The notes: generated by a model from the letters alone, not told the origin. A stretch of DNA of 64,000 nucleotides from Betaproteobacteria bacterium (GCA_028292435.1 JAQGMI010000064.1:1-64000); one strand, 5' to 3'. Shown: positions 44,779 to 54,393, numbered from the stretch's first letter. A program made the numbers and translations.

Positions 44779-45813
44779 ATGAAAAACCTGCAGATGGCAT
44801 GCGTCTTGCAACAAAGGTCGAATCGCAACGCATGCCGGTTCATTTATGCCTCTGTCTATATTTCGGGATTCGCCATCGTGACGGCCCTCGCTGCCAGCGG
44901 TGGCGCAATCGCGCAGACTTATCCAACCAAGCCGATCCGGTTTATTGTCGGTTACACGCCCGGCGGTGCTGCCGACATCCTCGCGCGCGCAGTCGGTGCG
45001 CGGTTCACGGAAGCCTGGGGACAATCGGTGATCGTCGAGAACCGCGCCGGCGCCGGCACGAACATCGGATCGGAAATTGCCGCCAAATCGCCGCCTGACG
45101 GCTATACGCTGTTCATGCCGACGGTGGCGAATGCAATCAACGTCACGCTATACCCGAAGCTCGCGTACGACCCGTTCAAGGATTTCGTGTACGTGACCAA
45201 CATCGCGAAAGTGCCCGGCATCGTGGTTGTGCATCCGTCGGTCCCCGCCAAAAATATCAAAGACCTGATTGGCATCGCGCGTGCGCATCCTAATCAACTG
45301 CGCCACGGCTCGACCGGCATCGGCAGTCCGCACCATCTGGCGGGCGAATTGTTTAAAACCATGGCCGGCGTAAAAATGATTCACGTCCCATATCGCGGCG
45401 CGACGCCTGCGCTCATCGATCTGGTCGCCGGTCACATCGAGGTTTATTTTGGTGCTTTCGTCTCGACGCTGCCGCATGTCAAAACCGGCCGCGCGCGAGC
45501 GCTCGGCGTAACCAGCATGAAACGCGTGGCAGTCACGCCGGAGATTCCGACCATCGACGAACAGGGGCTCAAAGGTTTTGAGACAGGTTCATGGTTCGGC
45601 GTCGCGGTGCCGACCGGCACATCGCGCGACATCGTGAATAAATTGCACGCGGAAGTCGTGCGCATTATCAAGATTCCCGAGGTGACCGAGCGCATCGCGT
45701 CGGAAGGGGCTGAATTTGTCGGCGATACGCCCGAGCAATTCTCGGCTTTCTTCAAAGCCGAAGTCGCCAAGTGGGGTAAGGCCGTGACGGTTTCCGGAGC
45801 GAAACCCGAATAA
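44779..45813 (+). CDS. Bug-family periplasmic substrate-binding protein
   Basis: 344 residues; AAGGCGGAAGG precedes the ATG. Its N-terminal region is longer than in other members (about 50 residues to the end of the signal, AASGGAIAQ), so translation might start later. Blocks: YPTKPIRFIVGYTPGGAADI, VIVENRAGAGTNIGSEIA, DGYTLFMPT, MIHVPYRGATPALIDLVAGH. First of three consecutive Bug genes spaced 18 and 15 bp apart. Confidence 0.92.
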   Translation: MKNLQMACVLQQRSNRNACRFIYASVYISGFAIVTALAASGGAIAQTYPTKPIRFIVGYTPGGAADILARAVGARFTEAWGQSVIVENRAGAGTNIGSEIAAKSPPDGYTLFMPTVANAINVTLYPKLAYDPFKDFVYVTNIAKVPGIVVVHPSVPAKNIKDLIGIARAHPNQLRHGSTGIGSPHHLAGELFKTMAGVKMIHVPYRGATPALIDLVAGHIEVYFGAFVSTLPHVKTGRARALGVTSMKRVAVTPEIPTIDEQGLKGFETGSWFGVAVPTGTSRDIVNKLHAEVVRIIKIPEVTERIASEGAEFVGDTPEQFSAFFKAEVAKWGKAVTVSGAKPE

Positions 45814-45831
45814 CTGGATTGAGGACTAAGG

Positions 45832-46791
45832 ATGCGTGCACTCGGATTTTTATTGGCGTTAGCGTTGGGAGCAGGTGCAGGTGTGGCATGCGCGCAAAAT
45901 TATCCGACCAAGCCCGTGCGGCTGGTGGTTGGATTTCCACCGGGCGGCGCGGGTGACATTCTTGCGCGCATGGCGGCCCAGCCGCTGTCCGTCGCGTTGA
46001 AAGAACAAGTCGTGGTCGACAATCGCGGCGGCGCGGGCGGATTGGTCGCGACCGAAATTGCCGCGCATTCGGTCGGCGACGGCTATACGCTGCTGTTCAC
46101 GTCGATCCCGCACGTGATCAATCCGTTTCTGTATAAAAAAGTCGACTATGATCCGATCAAGGACTTCGACGCCGTCGTGCAGTTCGTCGCCGCGCCGCTG
46201 CTGCTGGCGACCAACGTGAACGTGCCGGCGAAAACGGTCAAAGAATTCATAGCGGTAGCCAAAGCGAAACCCGGACAGATCAACTACGGTTCGGGCGGCA
46301 GCGGTTCCTCGAGTCATCTTGCGATGGAGCTGTTTAAATTGATGGCGGGTATCGATCTCACGCACATTCCTTACAAAGGCACGGGCCCGATGATTGCGGA
46401 GTTGATTGGCGGGCAGTTGAGCGCAACGATCGCGAGCGCGGTGCCGCTGATTCCTCAGGTCAAAGCAGGCAAGCTGCGCGGCCTCGCCGTGACCGGTGCC
46501 AAGCGTGCAACGGCCATGCCCGAGCTGCCGACGATCGGCGAGACGGTGCAGGGTTATGAAGTCACCAACTGGTTCGGCATCGTGGCGCCCAAAGGCACGC
46601 CGAAATCGATCATCGCCCGCATTAACGCCGACATGAACGCGGCGCTCAAGACGCCGACGCTGCGCGATCTACTGCTCGCGCAGGGCGCGGAAGCGGCAGG
46701 CGGAACGGCGGACGAGTATGCGGCGCTGATCAAACGTGATCTGGCCAAGTGGGAAAAGGTCGTGAGAGCGTCGGGCGTGCGCGTCGATTGA
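45832..46791 (+). CDS. Bug-family periplasmic substrate-binding protein
   Basis: 319 residues; GAGGACTAAGG before the ATG; signal ends at GVACAQ. Blocks: YPTKPVRLVVGFPPGGAGDI, VVVDNRGGAGGLVATEIA, DGYTLLFTS, LTHIPYKGTGPMIAELIGGQ, terminal ASGVRVD. Second of the tandem triplet. It differs enough from its neighbours that the triplet is not a recent duplication. Confidence 0.93.
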   Translation: MRALGFLLALALGAGAGVACAQNYPTKPVRLVVGFPPGGAGDILARMAAQPLSVALKEQVVVDNRGGAGGLVATEIAAHSVGDGYTLLFTSIPHVINPFLYKKVDYDPIKDFDAVVQFVAAPLLLATNVNVPAKTVKEFIAVAKAKPGQINYGSGGSGSSSHLAMELFKLMAGIDLTHIPYKGTGPMIAELIGGQLSATIASAVPLIPQVKAGKLRGLAVTGAKRATAMPELPTIGETVQGYEVTNWFGIVAPKGTPKSIIARINADMNAALKTPTLRDLLLAQGAEAAGGTADEYAALIKRDLAKWEKVVRASGVRVD

Positions 46792-46806
46792 GCGAAAGGC
46801 GGGCGT

Positions 46807-47772
46807 ATGAACAATGTCTCGATGTGTTGTGCCGCGATCTGCCTGTCGTTATCCGCAGGTGCGATAGCTCAAGGCTATCCGGTAAAACCGATCCGCATCG
46901 TGGTGCCGTTTTCGGCGGGCAGCGGCAGCGATGTGTTCGCGCGCACCCTCGGACCGAAATTCACCGAGACCTGGGGCCAGCAGATCGTCGTTGAGAATCG
47001 CGAAGGCGCGGGTGGCGTCATTGGTGCCCAGCTCGTCGCCAAGTCGCCGGCCGACGGCTATACGTTTCTGCTCGGGGCGACTTCATGGGCGGTGGCGCCC
47101 AGTCTGTATGCAAAACCCCCGTACGACGCTTTTAAGGATTTCGTGCCGGTCGGCCGGATTGGCTTCGTGCCGAGTGTCCTCGTCGTTCATCCCGCGCTGC
47201 CGGTCACCGATATCAAAGCGCTGATCAAGCTCGCGAAGGCGGAGCCGGGCAGGCTTAATTACTCATCGTCGGGAAAAGGCGCGCCGAGTCATCTGTTCGT
47301 CGAGTATTTCAAGGCCATGGCGAAAGTCGATATCGTCGAAGTGCCGTATAAAAATACTGCGCAGGCACTGACCGACGTGATGGGCGGTCAGATCATGATG
47401 AACCTGCCGATCCTGGCCGCTGCTTTACCGCACGTGCGCGCCGGCCGCTTGAAGGCGCTTGCGGTGACGAGCGCGAAACGCGCGAGCGTCGCGACCGACA
47501 TCCCGACGCTTGCTGAATCAGGTGGATTGCCCGGCTATGATGCCGCGCAGTGGCAAGGATTGATCGCACCCGCCGGCACGCCGGACGACGTCGTTGCGCG
47601 CGTGAATGCTGAACTCAATCGTGCGTTGCAGCTGCCCGACGTCAAAGAGCGCATCGGCAATCTCGGCGTCGAGTTCGCCACCGGCACGCCGGCGCAATTC
47701 GCCGCGGATATCCGCGCGGACATCGCGAAATGGGACCAGTTGATCAAATCGCTGGGCATCCGGCTTGACTGA
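46807..47772 (+). CDS. Bug-family periplasmic substrate-binding protein
   Basis: 321 residues; AAAGGCGGG before the ATG; signal ends at GAIAQG. Blocks: YPVKPIRIVVPFSAGSGSDV, IVVENREGAGGVIGAQLV, DGYTFLLGA, IVEVPYKNTAQALTDVMGGQ, terminal SLGIRLD. The first loop reads SAGSGSD rather than GGxxD, a different ligand-contact set. Third of the triplet; the unknown gene at 47794 follows on the same strand and may belong to the operon. Confidence 0.93.
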   Translation: MNNVSMCCAAICLSLSAGAIAQGYPVKPIRIVVPFSAGSGSDVFARTLGPKFTETWGQQIVVENREGAGGVIGAQLVAKSPADGYTFLLGATSWAVAPSLYAKPPYDAFKDFVPVGRIGFVPSVLVVHPALPVTDIKALIKLAKAEPGRLNYSSSGKGAPSHLFVEYFKAMAKVDIVEVPYKNTAQALTDVMGGQIMMNLPILAAALPHVRAGRLKALAVTSAKRASVATDIPTLAESGGLPGYDAAQWQGLIAPAGTPDDVVARVNAELNRALQLPDVKERIGNLGVEFATGTPAQFAADIRADIAKWDQLIKSLGIRLD

Positions 47773-47793
47773 GCGAGTGCCTCGCGTTTGGCT

Positions 47794-48864
47794 ATGGTAA
47801 GCACTCTGCTGCCCGACCCCCGGCGCTACGGGACCGGCTCAGCCGCACATGCCGTGAACAGCCCTGAGGATGCGACGCTGCGCCGGGAAGTCGTAAACCA
47901 TTTAGCGCGAGCCGACGACGCTGCCATCGTGAGTGCACTCGAGGCTGCGCGCGATCACGCTGCGTACGTAAAATTGTGGCGCGTGGTAACCGATGCGGCC
48001 AATCTTGTCGACGATCCGGGCAGCGAGGCAGTCGTTGCACGCATTTTCGCTTTGCCGTTAGTCATCGTGACGGGCAGTCGGCGGCCAGCAAGCCTTACTG
48101 GAGTCGTGCCCGACATTGCGGTGATTGGCGATCTATTTAAACAGCACGGTGCATTGGGGCCCGCGCGCAACTTTGGTCTCGGCAATGCGTTGTGCTCGCT
48201 CGAGACCATCGAGCAGGTGCGGCCGGCCGAAGTGTATGCGTGGACACGCAACGCCGGTGCCGCCCGCCGTGAATTGCCGCCGGCCGACATTACGATCGAC
48301 GAACCGGGCGAGCACGTGCATTTGCGCTATATCGTCGGCGCGGCAATTGCACCGGCCGCCGAACCGTCGTTCGTTGAAACTGCATCGAATATTGGCGTGT
48401 GGGGCATGCCGCTGACGCGCGCACTGGCGGCCCAACTCAGTCAGCCGGACGTTGAAGTGCTGCCGCTCGCGCGTCCGCCGCTGGATTTGCTGAGCGCGCC
48501 CCACGCAGGGCGTTACGCGCAGCTCGAGGCGGCGTTAAATCTGTTCGCGAGTAACGCGGTGCGTAAGCTGCGCAGTGCCACGGGCGATCCCGATGCCGTC
48601 ATCAGCGCCCATGACGACGGCGACATCCGTATCGGCTTGAGTTCGCCGTTCGACACGCTGACGATTGAAGGTTTTCGCTGGCCGCTGCATCCATTGGACG
48701 ATTTCGCGAGCGTGACCGCTTCTATCTCAGACTTGTTGGCGGCTTGCCGGATCACCAATGTGCGATGGGTAGAAACCGTGCTGCCGGCGCTCAACAAGCA
48801 CGGCCATATGTGGTATCCGCGCGTGCGCGAACTCGATCCGGCAGGGCGGCCGCTGCCGCATTAG
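47794..48864 (+). CDS. Conserved-looking protein of unknown function
   Basis: 356 residues from the ATG at 47794 (a TTG at 47788 is in frame). It is a soluble protein with no signal or membrane segment. Visible features are ALPLVIVTGSRRPASLTGVV, GALGPARNFGLGNALCSLET, PPLDLLSAPHAGRYAQLEAA and a C-terminus WVETVLPALNKHGHMWYPRV. The regular codon usage and long open frame support a real gene. I do not recognise a domain. It lies 21 bp after the Bug triplet and converges on corA. Confidence 0.65.
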   Translation: MVSTLLPDPRRYGTGSAAHAVNSPEDATLRREVVNHLARADDAAIVSALEAARDHAAYVKLWRVVTDAANLVDDPGSEAVVARIFALPLVIVTGSRRPASLTGVVPDIAVIGDLFKQHGALGPARNFGLGNALCSLETIEQVRPAEVYAWTRNAGAARRELPPADITIDEPGEHVHLRYIVGAAIAPAAEPSFVETASNIGVWGMPLTRALAAQLSQPDVEVLPLARPPLDLLSAPHAGRYAQLEAALNLFASNAVRKLRSATGDPDAVISAHDDGDIRIGLSSPFDTLTIEGFRWPLHPLDDFASVTASISDLLAACRITNVRWVETVLPALNKHGHMWYPRVRELDPAGRPLPH

Positions 48865-48884
48865 CGCGTGAATTGAGGTGCCGG

Positions 48885-49853
48885 TTACAGCCAGCCGGAG
48901 CGGCGGAAGCGGAAATACAAATACCCGTCGATGATGGTCATCACGGCAATCGACAGCGGATAACCGTATACCCATTTCAGCTCGGGCATGTGCTCAAAGT
49001 TCATGCCGTAAATGCCGGCAATCATCGTTGGCACCGCGACGAGCGCGGCGTAGGCAGCAAGCCGCTTGGTGGTTTCGTTTTCCTGGACGGCGGTCAGCGA
49101 CAGATTGACCGACATCGCGGTGACGACCATGTCGCGCTGGCTGTCGATCGACTGGTTGATGCGAAACAGGTGATCGTAAACATCGCGAAAATATTCCTGG
49201 TTGCCCGAGCAGATGGCCGGTACGCGACCGCCCCATAACTTCGAAGTACCTTCAAGCAACGGTCCGACCGCGTGCTTGAGCGTCATGAGCTGCTGTTTCA
49301 GGCCGTAGAGCGCTTCGATATTCGCGCGCGTCGCCGCCGTCCCCCCAAACATTTTTTCCTCAACTCGTTCGAGTTCGACCTCCAGCGAATCGAGTACCGG
49401 AAAATAGCGGTCAACCACGGCATCCATGAGCGCGTAGAGCACAAAGCTCGGCCCCTGGCGCAACAAATGCGGCTCGCGCTCGCAGCGTTCGCGCACGTTG
49501 CGAAAACCCTGCTTGGTCCGATTGCGCACCGACAGCACGTAATTGGGACCGACAAACACGTCAACTTCGCCGATATGCAGTTCACCGTCGATCATTTCGA
49601 CGGTATGCAAGACTGCGAACAGCGAATCGCCGTATTCCTCGATCTTGGGGCGCTGGTGGCCGTGTTGCGCATCTTCGATCGCGAGTTCGTGCAGGCTGAA
49701 TTGGCTCTGCATCTCAGCGAGTTCTTCGGCGCTCGGTTCCAGCAGGGCGACCCATACAAAACAATTGGGGCGGGTCAAATATTCACTGATGTCCTGTTTG
49801 GCGACATCGGCAAGTTTTTTCCCGTTCTCGTATGCAACGCAACTGATGAGCAT
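48885..49853 (-). CDS. corA: CorA-family magnesium/divalent cation transporter
   Basis: 322 residues from the ATG at 49853; a GTG 45 bp upstream is in frame but adds no conserved sequence. Large cytoplasmic domain (FVWVALLEPSAEELAEMQSQ, SLHELAIEDAQHGHQRPKIE), long helix, then two C-terminal membrane helices. The signature GMN lies at about 281-283 (IAGIYGMNFEHMPEL), at the pore mouth. It forms pentamers that import Mg2+ and sometimes Co2+ or Ni2+. Divergent from the porin gene; convergent with the unknown gene at 47794. Confidence 0.95.
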   Translation of the reverse strand: MLISCVAYENGKKLADVAKQDISEYLTRPNCFVWVALLEPSAEELAEMQSQFSLHELAIEDAQHGHQRPKIEEYGDSLFAVLHTVEMIDGELHIGEVDVFVGPNYVLSVRNRTKQGFRNVRERCEREPHLLRQGPSFVLYALMDAVVDRYFPVLDSLEVELERVEEKMFGGTAATRANIEALYGLKQQLMTLKHAVGPLLEGTSKLWGGRVPAICSGNQEYFRDVYDHLFRINQSIDSQRDMVVTAMSVNLSLTAVQENETTKRLAAYAALVAVPTMIAGIYGMNFEHMPELKWVYGYPLSIAVMTIIDGYLYFRFRRSGWL

Positions 49854-49969
49854 GAGCGTAATTCCGTTTCGGGCGGCATCATCGCCGCCGAATGTCACGG
49901 GATTCTAACGTTTTCGTGCTAGTTTCGGCATACAATCCGGTGCCCCGCGCCATGACCGACTGCCCTGCA

Positions 49970-51295
49970 ATGAAAACCGTTCAAATGATGCTCTGCGCGT
50001 TGCTCGCAATTGCGTGCAGCAATGCGACAAGCGCCGCCGATTCTGTCGATGAGTCATTCGAATCGTGGCAGATGAAGTTTCAGACGACCGGCGTCGTTCA
50101 GCACAAACCCGGCTTTTCAGCCGCCTACAGCGGGCCGAACAGTCTGCTGACGAACCGGGAAAACAGTCGCAGCGTGACCGCGACCTTGTATCTCGGCGTG
50201 AGGGCATGGAGCGGCGGCGAGCTTTACTTCAATCCCGAGATGGCACTCGGCGTACCATTTTCGGAACTGCGTGGTCTTGGCGGTTTCAACAACGGGGAAA
50301 TGGCGCGCACGTCGGGAGCTGATCCGACTTTCTATCGCGCGCGTGCGTTCCTGCGCCAGACGTGGGGCTTCGGCGGCGGCACACAAACGATCGAATCGGC
50401 GCCGAATCAACTCGCGGGCAAGGTCGATGCGAACCGGCTGGTGATGACGCTCGGGAATGTGTCGGCAATCGATATCTTCGATGCCAATAAGTACAGTCAT
50501 GAACCGAGACGTGCGTTTTTGAACTGGTCGTTGATGACGTACGGCGCATGGGATTATCCGGCCGATGCGCGCGGCTATACACAGGGCGCGGCGCTCGAGT
50601 TGGTTACGCCCGACTGGGCGCTGCGCGCAGGCCGTTTCATGCAGCCGAAAGATTCGAACGGGTTGCCGCTCAATTCGCGAATCATGTCGAGCTACGGCGA
50701 CGTGATTGAAGGCGAACGCGGATATACGCTGGCCGGTCAAAGCGGGCGCATCCGCATGCTCGCTTTTCGCAATCAGGCGGTCATGGGCAGCTTCGGCGAC
50801 GCCATAGCGCTTGCCAATGCGACAGGCGGCGTGCCCGATGTGACGCGCGTCAGAACAGCGCAGGCCAAAATCGGCGGCGGCGTCAGCATTGAATATGATT
50901 TAACGCGCGACACCGGATTGTTTTTCCGTGCCAGCGCTCACGATGGCGAAACGGAAACATACGCATTCACCGAGATCGACCGTTCGGTAAGCGGCGGCAT
51001 CGTGGTTAAAGGGGCGCGCTGGCAGCGCGCCGAAGACGAAGTGGGGCTCGCCATGGTGGCCAACGGCTTGTCGTCGTCGCACCGCGATTACCTCGCGCGC
51101 GGCGGGCAGGGTTTTTTCCTGGGTGACGGCCGCCTGAATTATCGCAGCGAGCAGATCGTCGAAACCTACTACAGCTTCAAGGCGGCGCGCAATCTGTGGC
51201 TGACACTCGATTATCAGCATGTTCGAAATCCCGGCTATAACGCCGACCGCGGCCCCGGAAATTTCTTCGGCCTGCGCGTTCACGCCGAGCTCTGA
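49970..51295 (+). CDS. OprB-type outer-membrane porin
   Basis: 441 residues from the ATG at 49970, where a proper signal peptide begins (MKTVQMMLCALLAIACSNAT, cleaved near SAAD); upstream in-frame Met codons would bury it. Alternating beta-strand pattern throughout. Typical blocks are GELYFNPEMALGVPFSELRG, WALRAGRFMQPKDSNG, YYSFKAARNLWLTLDYQHVR and NPGYNADRGPGNFFGLRVHA. OprB porins pass sugars and other small solutes. The last residue is Leu rather than the usual Phe, which is tolerated in the family. It could supply the periplasm with solutes for the many binding proteins here. Confidence 0.85.
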   Translation: MKTVQMMLCALLAIACSNATSAADSVDESFESWQMKFQTTGVVQHKPGFSAAYSGPNSLLTNRENSRSVTATLYLGVRAWSGGELYFNPEMALGVPFSELRGLGGFNNGEMARTSGADPTFYRARAFLRQTWGFGGGTQTIESAPNQLAGKVDANRLVMTLGNVSAIDIFDANKYSHEPRRAFLNWSLMTYGAWDYPADARGYTQGAALELVTPDWALRAGRFMQPKDSNGLPLNSRIMSSYGDVIEGERGYTLAGQSGRIRMLAFRNQAVMGSFGDAIALANATGGVPDVTRVRTAQAKIGGGVSIEYDLTRDTGLFFRASAHDGETETYAFTEIDRSVSGGIVVKGARWQRAEDEVGLAMVANGLSSSHRDYLARGGQGFFLGDGRLNYRSEQIVETYYSFKAARNLWLTLDYQHVRNPGYNADRGPGNFFGLRVHAEL

Positions 51296-51305
51296 CTAAC
51301 ACGCC

Positions 51306-52313
51306 ATGTCGGAACAGCCGTATCAAAGCCTCACGCCTGATTTGATTCTCGACGCGGTCGAGACCCTCGGCTATCGCTGCGACGGGCGCCAGTATCCGCT
51401 CAACAGCTTTGAGAACCGCGTCTACCAGGTATGGCTCGATGACGGCACCGTGCTGGTGGCGAAGTTCTATCGCCCGGAGCGCTGGAGCGACGACACCATA
51501 TTGGAAGAGCATGCCTATGCGCGCGAGCTCGCCGCGCGCGAAATTCCCGTCGTCGCGCCGCTCGCAAATGCAAAAGGCGCGACGCTGCACGAAGCCGGTG
51601 GCTTTCGCTTTGCAGTGTTTCCGCGGCAGGCGGGACGTGCGCCCGAGCTCGACGATCCCGAGACATTGCGCTGGCTCGGCCGCTTTCTCGGGCGCATTCA
51701 TGCAGTCGGCGGCTTGAAAGTTTTCACGCACCGGCCGCGGATCGACATCGATAGTTTCGGCGAAGCGCCCGCGCAGTTTGTGATTGAAAACGATTTTGTG
51801 CCGGACGATCTCGTCGATGCCTACGAAGCGATCGTCCACGATGCACTCGACCGCATCGAGCAATGTTATGAACGGGCAGGGTCCGTGCGCAACCTGCGTC
51901 TTCATGGCGATTGTCATGCCGGTAATATTTTGTGGACGGAAAATCCCGGCGAGCCCGGGCCGCATTTCGTCGATTTCGACGATTGCCGCAGCGGGCCGGC
52001 GGTGCAGGACTTGTGGATGCTCCTGTCGGGCGATGCGGCCGCAATGAGCGTGCAGCTTAGCCACGTAATCGGCGGTTATCGTGAGTTTTGCGAATTCAAT
52101 CCGGCCGAACTGGCGCTGGTCGAAGCGTTGCGCACTTTGCGCATGATTCATTATTCGGGCTGGCTCGCGAGCCGCTGGCACGACCCGACGTTCCCGGTCA
52201 ACTTCCCGTGGTTCAATACGCAGCGCTACTGGCAGGACCAGATTCTTGCGTTGCGCGAGCAGTGTTCGGCAATGGACGAGCCGCCGCTCGAACTGGATAT
52301 TCAGAGACCATAA
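51306..52313 (+). CDS. srkA: Stress response Ser/Thr kinase (YihE/SrkA family)
   Basis: 335 residues, normal length. PLNSFENRVYQVWLDDGT and VLVAKFYRPERWSDDTILEE (nucleotide-binding Lys) open the kinase-like fold. LHGDCHAGNIL (about 199-209) is the catalytic loop and FVDFDDCRSGPAVQDLWMLL carries the metal-binding Asp. SrkA phosphorylates proteins on Ser/Thr and counters MazEF-linked stress death in E. coli. The start lies 10 bp after the porin stop with only a weak Shine-Dalgarno. Followed by an alpha/beta hydrolase gene. Confidence 0.94.
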   Translation: MSEQPYQSLTPDLILDAVETLGYRCDGRQYPLNSFENRVYQVWLDDGTVLVAKFYRPERWSDDTILEEHAYARELAAREIPVVAPLANAKGATLHEAGGFRFAVFPRQAGRAPELDDPETLRWLGRFLGRIHAVGGLKVFTHRPRIDIDSFGEAPAQFVIENDFVPDDLVDAYEAIVHDALDRIEQCYERAGSVRNLRLHGDCHAGNILWTENPGEPGPHFVDFDDCRSGPAVQDLWMLLSGDAAAMSVQLSHVIGGYREFCEFNPAELALVEALRTLRMIHYSGWLASRWHDPTFPVNFPWFNTQRYWQDQILALREQCSAMDEPPLELDIQRP

Positions 52314-52323
52314 CCACCAAACG

Positions 52324-53154
52324 ATGCGCGTGATACTCAACCTCCTGATAGCGGCAGCGATTGCTTATGCGGCGATGCTGTTGCTCGTCTTTTTGTTTCA
52401 GCCCAGGCTGGTTTATTTTCCGCAGATCGAGCGCGAGTTTTCGATCACGCCGCGAGCGAGCGGTCTTGATTACGAAGACGCCGATTTCAAAAGTGAAGAC
52501 GGCGTGCGGTTGCATGGCTGGTGGGTGCCTGCCCGCGCAGCGCGCGGCGCGGTACTGCTGATGCACGGCAACGCCGGCAATATTGCGAATCGGCTTGCCT
52601 ACCTGACGATGTTCAACCGGCTGGGGTATTCGGTGCTGTTGTTCGATTACCGCGGTTATGGCAAAAGCGGCGGCCGTCCCGACGAAGAAGGCACTTACCG
52701 AGATGCCGACGCAGCGTACCGGCATTTGACCGAAGTGCGCAACGTGAAGCCGTACGACATCGTGTTGCTGGGTGAATCGCTGGGCGGCGGTGTTGCAACG
52801 TGGCTTGCACTCAAACATCCGCCGCGCGCGCTGATTCTCGCTTCGACGTTTACCTCCATACCCGATCTCGGCGCGAAGATCTATCCGTGGCTGCCGGTGC
52901 GGCTCCTTGCGCGCGTGAAATATGACAATTTATCCCGTATCGGGAAAATCGAGGCGCCGGTGTTGATTGCGCATAGCAAGAGCGATGACATCGTGCCCTT
53001 CGCGCACGGCCAGGCGTTGTTTGACGCCGCCCGCGAGCCGAAGCAGATGCTCGTGCTGGCCGGTGGTCACAACGAAGGATTTTTGTTCGCTCGCGACGAC
53101 TGGGTCGCCGCAGTCGGTGCTTTTCTGGGACGTTCGGCTAAAAAAATGCCGTAG
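52324..53154 (+). CDS. Membrane-anchored alpha/beta hydrolase (BEM46-like)
   Basis: 276 residues from the ATG at 52324; the frame is open earlier but overlaps srkA. N-terminal helix ILNLLIAAAIAYAAMLLLVF anchors it. GWWVPARAARGAVLLMHGNA has the oxyanion HGNAG; the nucleophile Ser is in LLGESLGGGVATW (about 151), acid Asp in HSKSDDIVPF and His in LAGGHNEGF. The BEM46/YfhR branch comprises inner-membrane serine hydrolases of unknown substrate. It lies 10 bp after srkA, so in the same transcript. Convergent with the oxidase gene, with a 3-bp gap. Confidence 0.9.
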   Translation: MRVILNLLIAAAIAYAAMLLLVFLFQPRLVYFPQIEREFSITPRASGLDYEDADFKSEDGVRLHGWWVPARAARGAVLLMHGNAGNIANRLAYLTMFNRLGYSVLLFDYRGYGKSGGRPDEEGTYRDADAAYRHLTEVRNVKPYDIVLLGESLGGGVATWLALKHPPRALILASTFTSIPDLGAKIYPWLPVRLLARVKYDNLSRIGKIEAPVLIAHSKSDDIVPFAHGQALFDAAREPKQMLVLAGGHNEGFLFARDDWVAAVGAFLGRSAKKMP

Positions 53155-53157
53155 CGT

Positions 53158-54270
53158 CTAGCGGTCGCCCGCGACCAGCCCGCCTACATGGCCGCCGATC
53201 GCAAGCGACGACGTCAGTCCCGGCGATTCGATGCCGTACAAATTAACCATGCCGTGAACGCCGTGAACGGTGTGGTCCTGAATCACGAAATCGACCGCTT
53301 CCTGGCCTTGGCCGGTAATGCGCGGGCGCATGCCGGTATAGCCGGGTTGCAGCGCGCCATCTTTGAGTCCCGGGTAGTAGCGCCGGATCGCTTCATAAAA
53401 GCGCGCCTCTCGGCTTTCGTCGAAACGGTAATCGAGACTGTCGCGCCACGAAAAGTCGGGGCCGAACTTGCAGCGGCCGCCGAGATCGATCGTCACGTGC
53501 ACGCCGAGCCAATCGTGGCGCGCGACCGGATAAACGAGGTGGTTGAACGGTGTTTTGCCGGTCAGCGTGTAGTAATGGCCGATGGAGTAGTAACTGGTCG
53601 GGATCGTTGCCGCGGGAATGCCGGTGATGCTGCGTGAAACCGCGGGCGCACCATGGCCGGCGGCATTGACGACTGTCTTGCACACGATGCTCATTGGCTC
53701 GGCGCCGCCGACTTCGAGCTGAATGCCGTCGCCGGTCACCGCGCCGCCGGTCACCGGGCTGTTGAGGGCGAGCGACGCGCTCTTATTTTCGGCATCCCCG
53801 AGGTAAGCGAGCATAAGCCCGTGGCTGTCGATGATGCCGGTTGAGGGCGACATGAATCCGGCGACGCTGGCGACAGCGGGTTCGATTTCAACTAATTCAT
53901 CGCGCGACAGCATGCGCAGGTCGTCGACGCCGTTGATCTCCGCCTGCTTTTTATATTTTGTGAGGCCTTCAAGCTGGCTTTCGTCGGACGCGACGATGAC
54001 TTTGCCGATGCGCCGGTGATTGACGCCGCGCTCGGCGCAATACTGATACAGAAGCTTGCGGCCTTCGACGCAGAGCCGCGCCTTGAGCGAGCCGGTCGGA
54101 TAATAAATGCCGGCATGGATGACTTCGGAATTGCGCGCGCTGGTATGCGTGCCGAATGCAGACTCCGCTTCGAGTATGACGACTTCGCGCCCTGCGAGCG
54201 CCAGCGTGCGCGCAATGGACAGGCCGACGACGCCCGCGCCGATGACTGCACAATCGATTTTTTCTGCCAT
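53158..54270 (-). CDS. FAD-dependent oxidoreductase, L-2-hydroxyglutarate oxidase-like
   Basis: 370 residues from the ATG at 54270. FAD-binding CAVIGAGVVGLSIARTLALA, then HTSARNSEVIHAGIYYPTGS, which is the LhgO/L2HGDH signature. NAAGHGAPAVSRSITGIP, YPVARHDWLGVHVTIDLGGR, KFGPDFSW and NLYGIESPGLTSSLAIGGHV complete the DAO fold. LhgO oxidises L-2-hydroxyglutarate to 2-oxoglutarate and passes electrons to quinone; related members act on other 2-hydroxy acids. A weak Shine-Dalgarno precedes the ATG. Divergent from DUF3025. Function by family only. Confidence 0.85.
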   Translation of the reverse strand: MAEKIDCAVIGAGVVGLSIARTLALAGREVVILEAESAFGTHTSARNSEVIHAGIYYPTGSLKARLCVEGRKLLYQYCAERGVNHRRIGKVIVASDESQLEGLTKYKKQAEINGVDDLRMLSRDELVEIEPAVASVAGFMSPSTGIIDSHGLMLAYLGDAENKSASLALNSPVTGGAVTGDGIQLEVGGAEPMSIVCKTVVNAAGHGAPAVSRSITGIPAATIPTSYYSIGHYYTLTGKTPFNHLVYPVARHDWLGVHVTIDLGGRCKFGPDFSWRDSLDYRFDESREARFYEAIRRYYPGLKDGALQPGYTGMRPRITGQGQEAVDFVIQDHTVHGVHGMVNLYGIESPGLTSSLAIGGHVGGLVAGDR

Positions 54271-54393
54271 GTTTTGTTTGCTGCGAAGGAATACGACGGG
54301 ATTAAGGGACAAACTGAGGTCGCAATATTATCATTGGTTCCGCCTTAACTTCCCCGCGAGTCCCGATTGCCGCGAGAAAAAGTACCGACGACG

